DNA from: Enterobacter kobei
Lineage (GTDB): Bacteria > Pseudomonadota > Gammaproteobacteria > Enterobacterales > Enterobacteriaceae
Direction: 5' to 3'
DNA: 64,000 nucleotides
Assembly (NCBI RefSeq): GCF_018323985.1
Contig: NZ_AP024590.1
Coordinates: forward strand, 3,162,001 to 3,226,000
Each line of letters opens with the position of its first letter. Position 1 is the first letter of the stretch. The notes under the pieces were generated by a model. The model was given only the letters and a program-made list of their open reading frames with translations, ran no database searches and was not told where the DNA came from. The position numbers were made by a program, and so were the translations under genes. Shown here one piece after another: positions 62,064-64,000 of this stretch.

Positions 62064-62336
62064 ATGATAACCATTGATGTGGCGGCGGATATCGTCGCCA
62101 GCGGCATAAAAGTGGTGATCATTCTGGTGTCGGTGCTGGTGGTGCCGAGCCTGCTGGTCGGACTGTGCGTGAGTATTTTTCAGGCAGTGACGCAGATCAA
62201 CGAGCAGACGCTGAGCTTTCTGCCGCGCCTCATTGTCACCCTCATCGTGCTGGGCGTCTGCGGCAAGTGGATGATCGTCCAGTTGAGCGATCTCTGTACG
62301 CACCTGTTTGTGCAGGCCGCGCTGCTGGTGAACTGA
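62064..62336 (+). CDS. fliQ: Flagellar export gate protein FliQ (lateral type)
   Basis: FliQ (LfiQ) is a 90-residue export gate protein with two membrane helices (about 15-38 and 50-72) and the motif FQAVTQINEQTLSFLPR between them. It starts two bases after fliP and ends one base before fliR. Confidence 0.95.
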   Translation: MITIDVAADIVASGIKVVIILVSVLVVPSLLVGLCVSIFQAVTQINEQTLSFLPRLIVTLIVLGVCGKWMIVQLSDLCTHLFVQAALLVN

Positions 62337-62337
62337 G

Positions 62338-63117
62338 ATGACCTCTCTTGATATCACGCATCTGATGAACCTGGTACTGGGGCTGTGGTATCCCTTCGTG
62401 CGCATTATGGCGTTTTTCCACTATGGCCCGGTGTTCGACAGCAAAGCCTTCAGCGTGCGTATCCGCCTTGTTCTCTCGCTGGCGCTGGCGGTGATGATCA
62501 CCCCGCTGGTGCCGCACCCGGTGCCGGAGGGATTGCTGACGATGTCGATGCTGATCCTGACGGTGGAGCAGATCCTCTGGGGGTTGCTGTTCGGCCTGAT
62601 GATGCAGTTTATCTTTCTGGCATTGCAGCTTGGCGGGCAGATCCTCTCTTTTAACATGGGGATGAGCATGGCGGTGATGAACGATCCCAACAGCGGGGCG
62701 TCCACCACCGTGCTGGCGGAGTTTATCTATATCTATGCCGCGATCCTGTTTTTCGCCATGGACGGGCATCTGCTGCTGGTCAGTATTCTTTATAAAGGCT
62801 TTATCTACTGGCCGATTGGCAACGCGCTGACGCCGCAAACGCTGCGCAGCGTGGCGCTGGGGCTAAGCTGGGTGTTTGCCTCCGCCACCCTGCTGGCGCT
62901 GCCGACCACCTTTATCATGCTGGTGGTGCAGGGTGGTTTTGGTCTGCTTAATCGCGTTTCCCCGGCGCTGAACCTCTACTCCCTCGGTTTTCCGATCAAC
63001 ATGCTGGCAGGGCTGGTGTGTTTTGCCGCCCTGCTCTACACCCTGCCGGATCACTATCTGCATCTGGCGAATTTTGTCTTAAGCCAGTTTGACGCCCTGA
63101 GGGTGAGCCATGGCTGA
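62338..63117 (+). CDS. fliR: Flagellar export gate protein FliR (lateral type)
   Basis: FliR (LfiR) completes the FliPQR gate. The 259-residue polytopic protein has several membrane helices and the family segments LGGQILSFNMGMSMAVMNDP and GLLNRVSPALNLYSLGFPIN. Its end overlaps flhB by eight bases. Confidence 0.95.
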   Translation: MTSLDITHLMNLVLGLWYPFVRIMAFFHYGPVFDSKAFSVRIRLVLSLALAVMITPLVPHPVPEGLLTMSMLILTVEQILWGLLFGLMMQFIFLALQLGGQILSFNMGMSMAVMNDPNSGASTTVLAEFIYIYAAILFFAMDGHLLLVSILYKGFIYWPIGNALTPQTLRSVALGLSWVFASATLLALPTTFIMLVVQGGFGLLNRVSPALNLYSLGFPINMLAGLVCFAALLYTLPDHYLHLANFVLSQFDALRVSHG

Positions 63118-64000
63118 CGCCTCGCAGGATGAAAAAACAGAAAAACCCTCGGCGCAGAAACGACGAAAGGCGCGCCAGGACGGGCAGTTGCCGCGCTCCA
63201 AAGATATGGGGCTGGCGGCCAGCCTGCTGGCGGCCTTTATCGTGCTGGTGAACAGCTTTCCCTGGTACTGCGATTTTGTGCGCGAAGGTTTTATTACCGT
63301 CCATCAGTATGCTCAGCAGATCAACAACCCGGACGTGCTGGGGCAGTTTTTGCAGCATAACCTGCTGATCCTGATGAAGTTCATTCTGACGCTGACGCCG
63401 ATGCCGCTGGCGGCGCTGGCGGCGTCGCTGGTGCCCGGCGGCTGGCTGTTCGTGCCGAAAAAGATCCTGCCGGACTTTGGCAAAATTAACCCGCTTAAAG
63501 GCGTCGGGCGGCTGTTTTCGAAAGATCACCTGATTGAAACCGGCAAAATGGTGCTGAAAAGCCTGGTGGTGCTGGCGCTGCTGTGGTTCAGCGTGCGCCA
63601 CAATTTTGCCGCGTTTATGGCACTGCAATCACAGCATTTTGCCAGCGCCGTTCATCACGGGCTGTCGCTGTACGCCAGCGTAATGCAGAACCTGGTGATG
63701 CTGTTTGTGCTCTTTGCGGTGCTCGATATTCCGCTGGCGAAACATATGTTTACCCGCGGGCTGAAGATGACCAAACAGGAAGTGAAAGAGGAGTACAAAA
63801 ACCAGGAAGGGAATCCGGAGATCAAAGCCAAAGTGCGCCGGATGCAGCGCCAGATCGCCATGGGGCAGATCCGCCGCACGGTGCCCGCGGCGGACGTGGT
63901 GATCACCAACCCGACCCATTATGCCGTGGCGCTGAAATACGACACCGCCCGCGCCGCCGCCCCCTTTGTGGTGGCGAAAGGCACCGACGACATCGCGCTG
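63110..64000 (+). CDS. flhB: Flagellar export switch protein FlhB (lateral type), cut by the window end
   Basis: FlhB (LfhB) sets the export substrate switch from rod/hook to filament proteins. The visible 297 residues begin MADASQDEKTEKPSAQKRRK with the usual basic start (QDGQLPRSKD), continue with four membrane helices and reach the self-cleavage motif NPTHYAVALKY, which is intact. The frame is open to the last base, so the C terminus is outside the window. The gene overlaps fliR by eight bases. flhA would be expected next. Confidence 0.95.
   Translation, partial: MADASQDEKTEKPSAQKRRKARQDGQLPRSKDMGLAASLLAAFIVLVNSFPWYCDFVREGFITVHQYAQQINNPDVLGQFLQHNLLILMKFILTLTPMPLAALAASLVPGGWLFVPKKILPDFGKINPLKGVGRLFSKDHLIETGKMVLKSLVVLALLWFSVRHNFAAFMALQSQHFASAVHHGLSLYASVMQNLVMLFVLFAVLDIPLAKHMFTRGLKMTKQEVKEEYKNQEGNPEIKAKVRRMQRQIAMGQIRRTVPAADVVITNPTHYAVALKYDTARAAAPFVVAKGTDDIAL

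Overview
The window is a chromosomal segment of a member of the Enterobacteriaceae, in the broad Escherichia/Citrobacter/Enterobacter/Kosakonia group. The proteins of the first half are near-identical in length and sequence to E. coli K-12 counterparts and keep the E. coli order (sucAB-sdhCDAB, gltA, nei-pxp-ybgI, phr-ybgA, ybfA, kdp, speFL-speF-potE, pgm, seqA, ybfF-ybfE, fldA-fur). Several intergenic gaps carry REP/BIME-type palindromes typical of this family. The sequence does not let me name the genus or species. I see no rRNA or tRNA gene, no CRISPR array and no transposase.

Region 1 (1-9.7 kb) holds TCA-cycle genes: sucB, sucA and sdhBADC on the minus strand, then divergent gltA on the plus strand across a long regulatory gap. 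Region 2 (9.7-16 kb, minus strand) holds nei, the 5-oxoprolinase genes pxpA/C/B with ybgI, then phr and a long DUF523-DUF1722 form of ybgA. Region 3 (16-25 kb) has a short repeat-bounded segment with a probable 36-residue hydrophobic peptide gene, then ybfA and the complete high-affinity K+ uptake system kdpFABC with its sensor/regulator kdpDE. Region 4 (25-29 kb) is the ornithine decarboxylase system: the 34-codon leader gene speFL, speF and potE. Region 5 (29-34.3 kb) holds pgm, seqA, ybfF, ybfE, fldA and fur.

Region 6 (about 34.3 kb to the end) departs from the E. coli K-12 order after fur. An acuI-type reductase is followed by a second, non-peritrichous type flagellar locus laid out like the Flag-2 (lateral) cluster described in E. 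coli 042: a membrane-bound ToxR/CadC-like regulator, lafW, lfgL-K-J-I-H-G-F-E-D-C-B (minus), lfgA-M-N (plus), lfiJ-I-H-G-F-E with the sigma-54 activator lafK (minus), and lfiM-N-P-Q-R with lfhB (plus, cut by the window end). A textbook sigma-54 promoter precedes lfgB. The genes give a complete basal body, hook and export apparatus. The filament, cap, sigma-28 and stator genes that sit next to lafW in E. coli 042 are not seen on this side.

Where the lfgAMN and lfi operons converge lies an accessory cassette. It holds a FliB-like protein lacking the Cys cluster, an 853-residue three-domain transferase (GT2 + GT25 + CDP-glycerol glycerophosphotransferase) and a TagD-like glycerol-3-phosphate cytidylyltransferase at the end of the lfi operon. 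Together they suggest that CDP-glycerol is made and used to decorate a flagellar or surface component with a glycosyl/glycerol-phosphate group. This is the most unusual system in the window.
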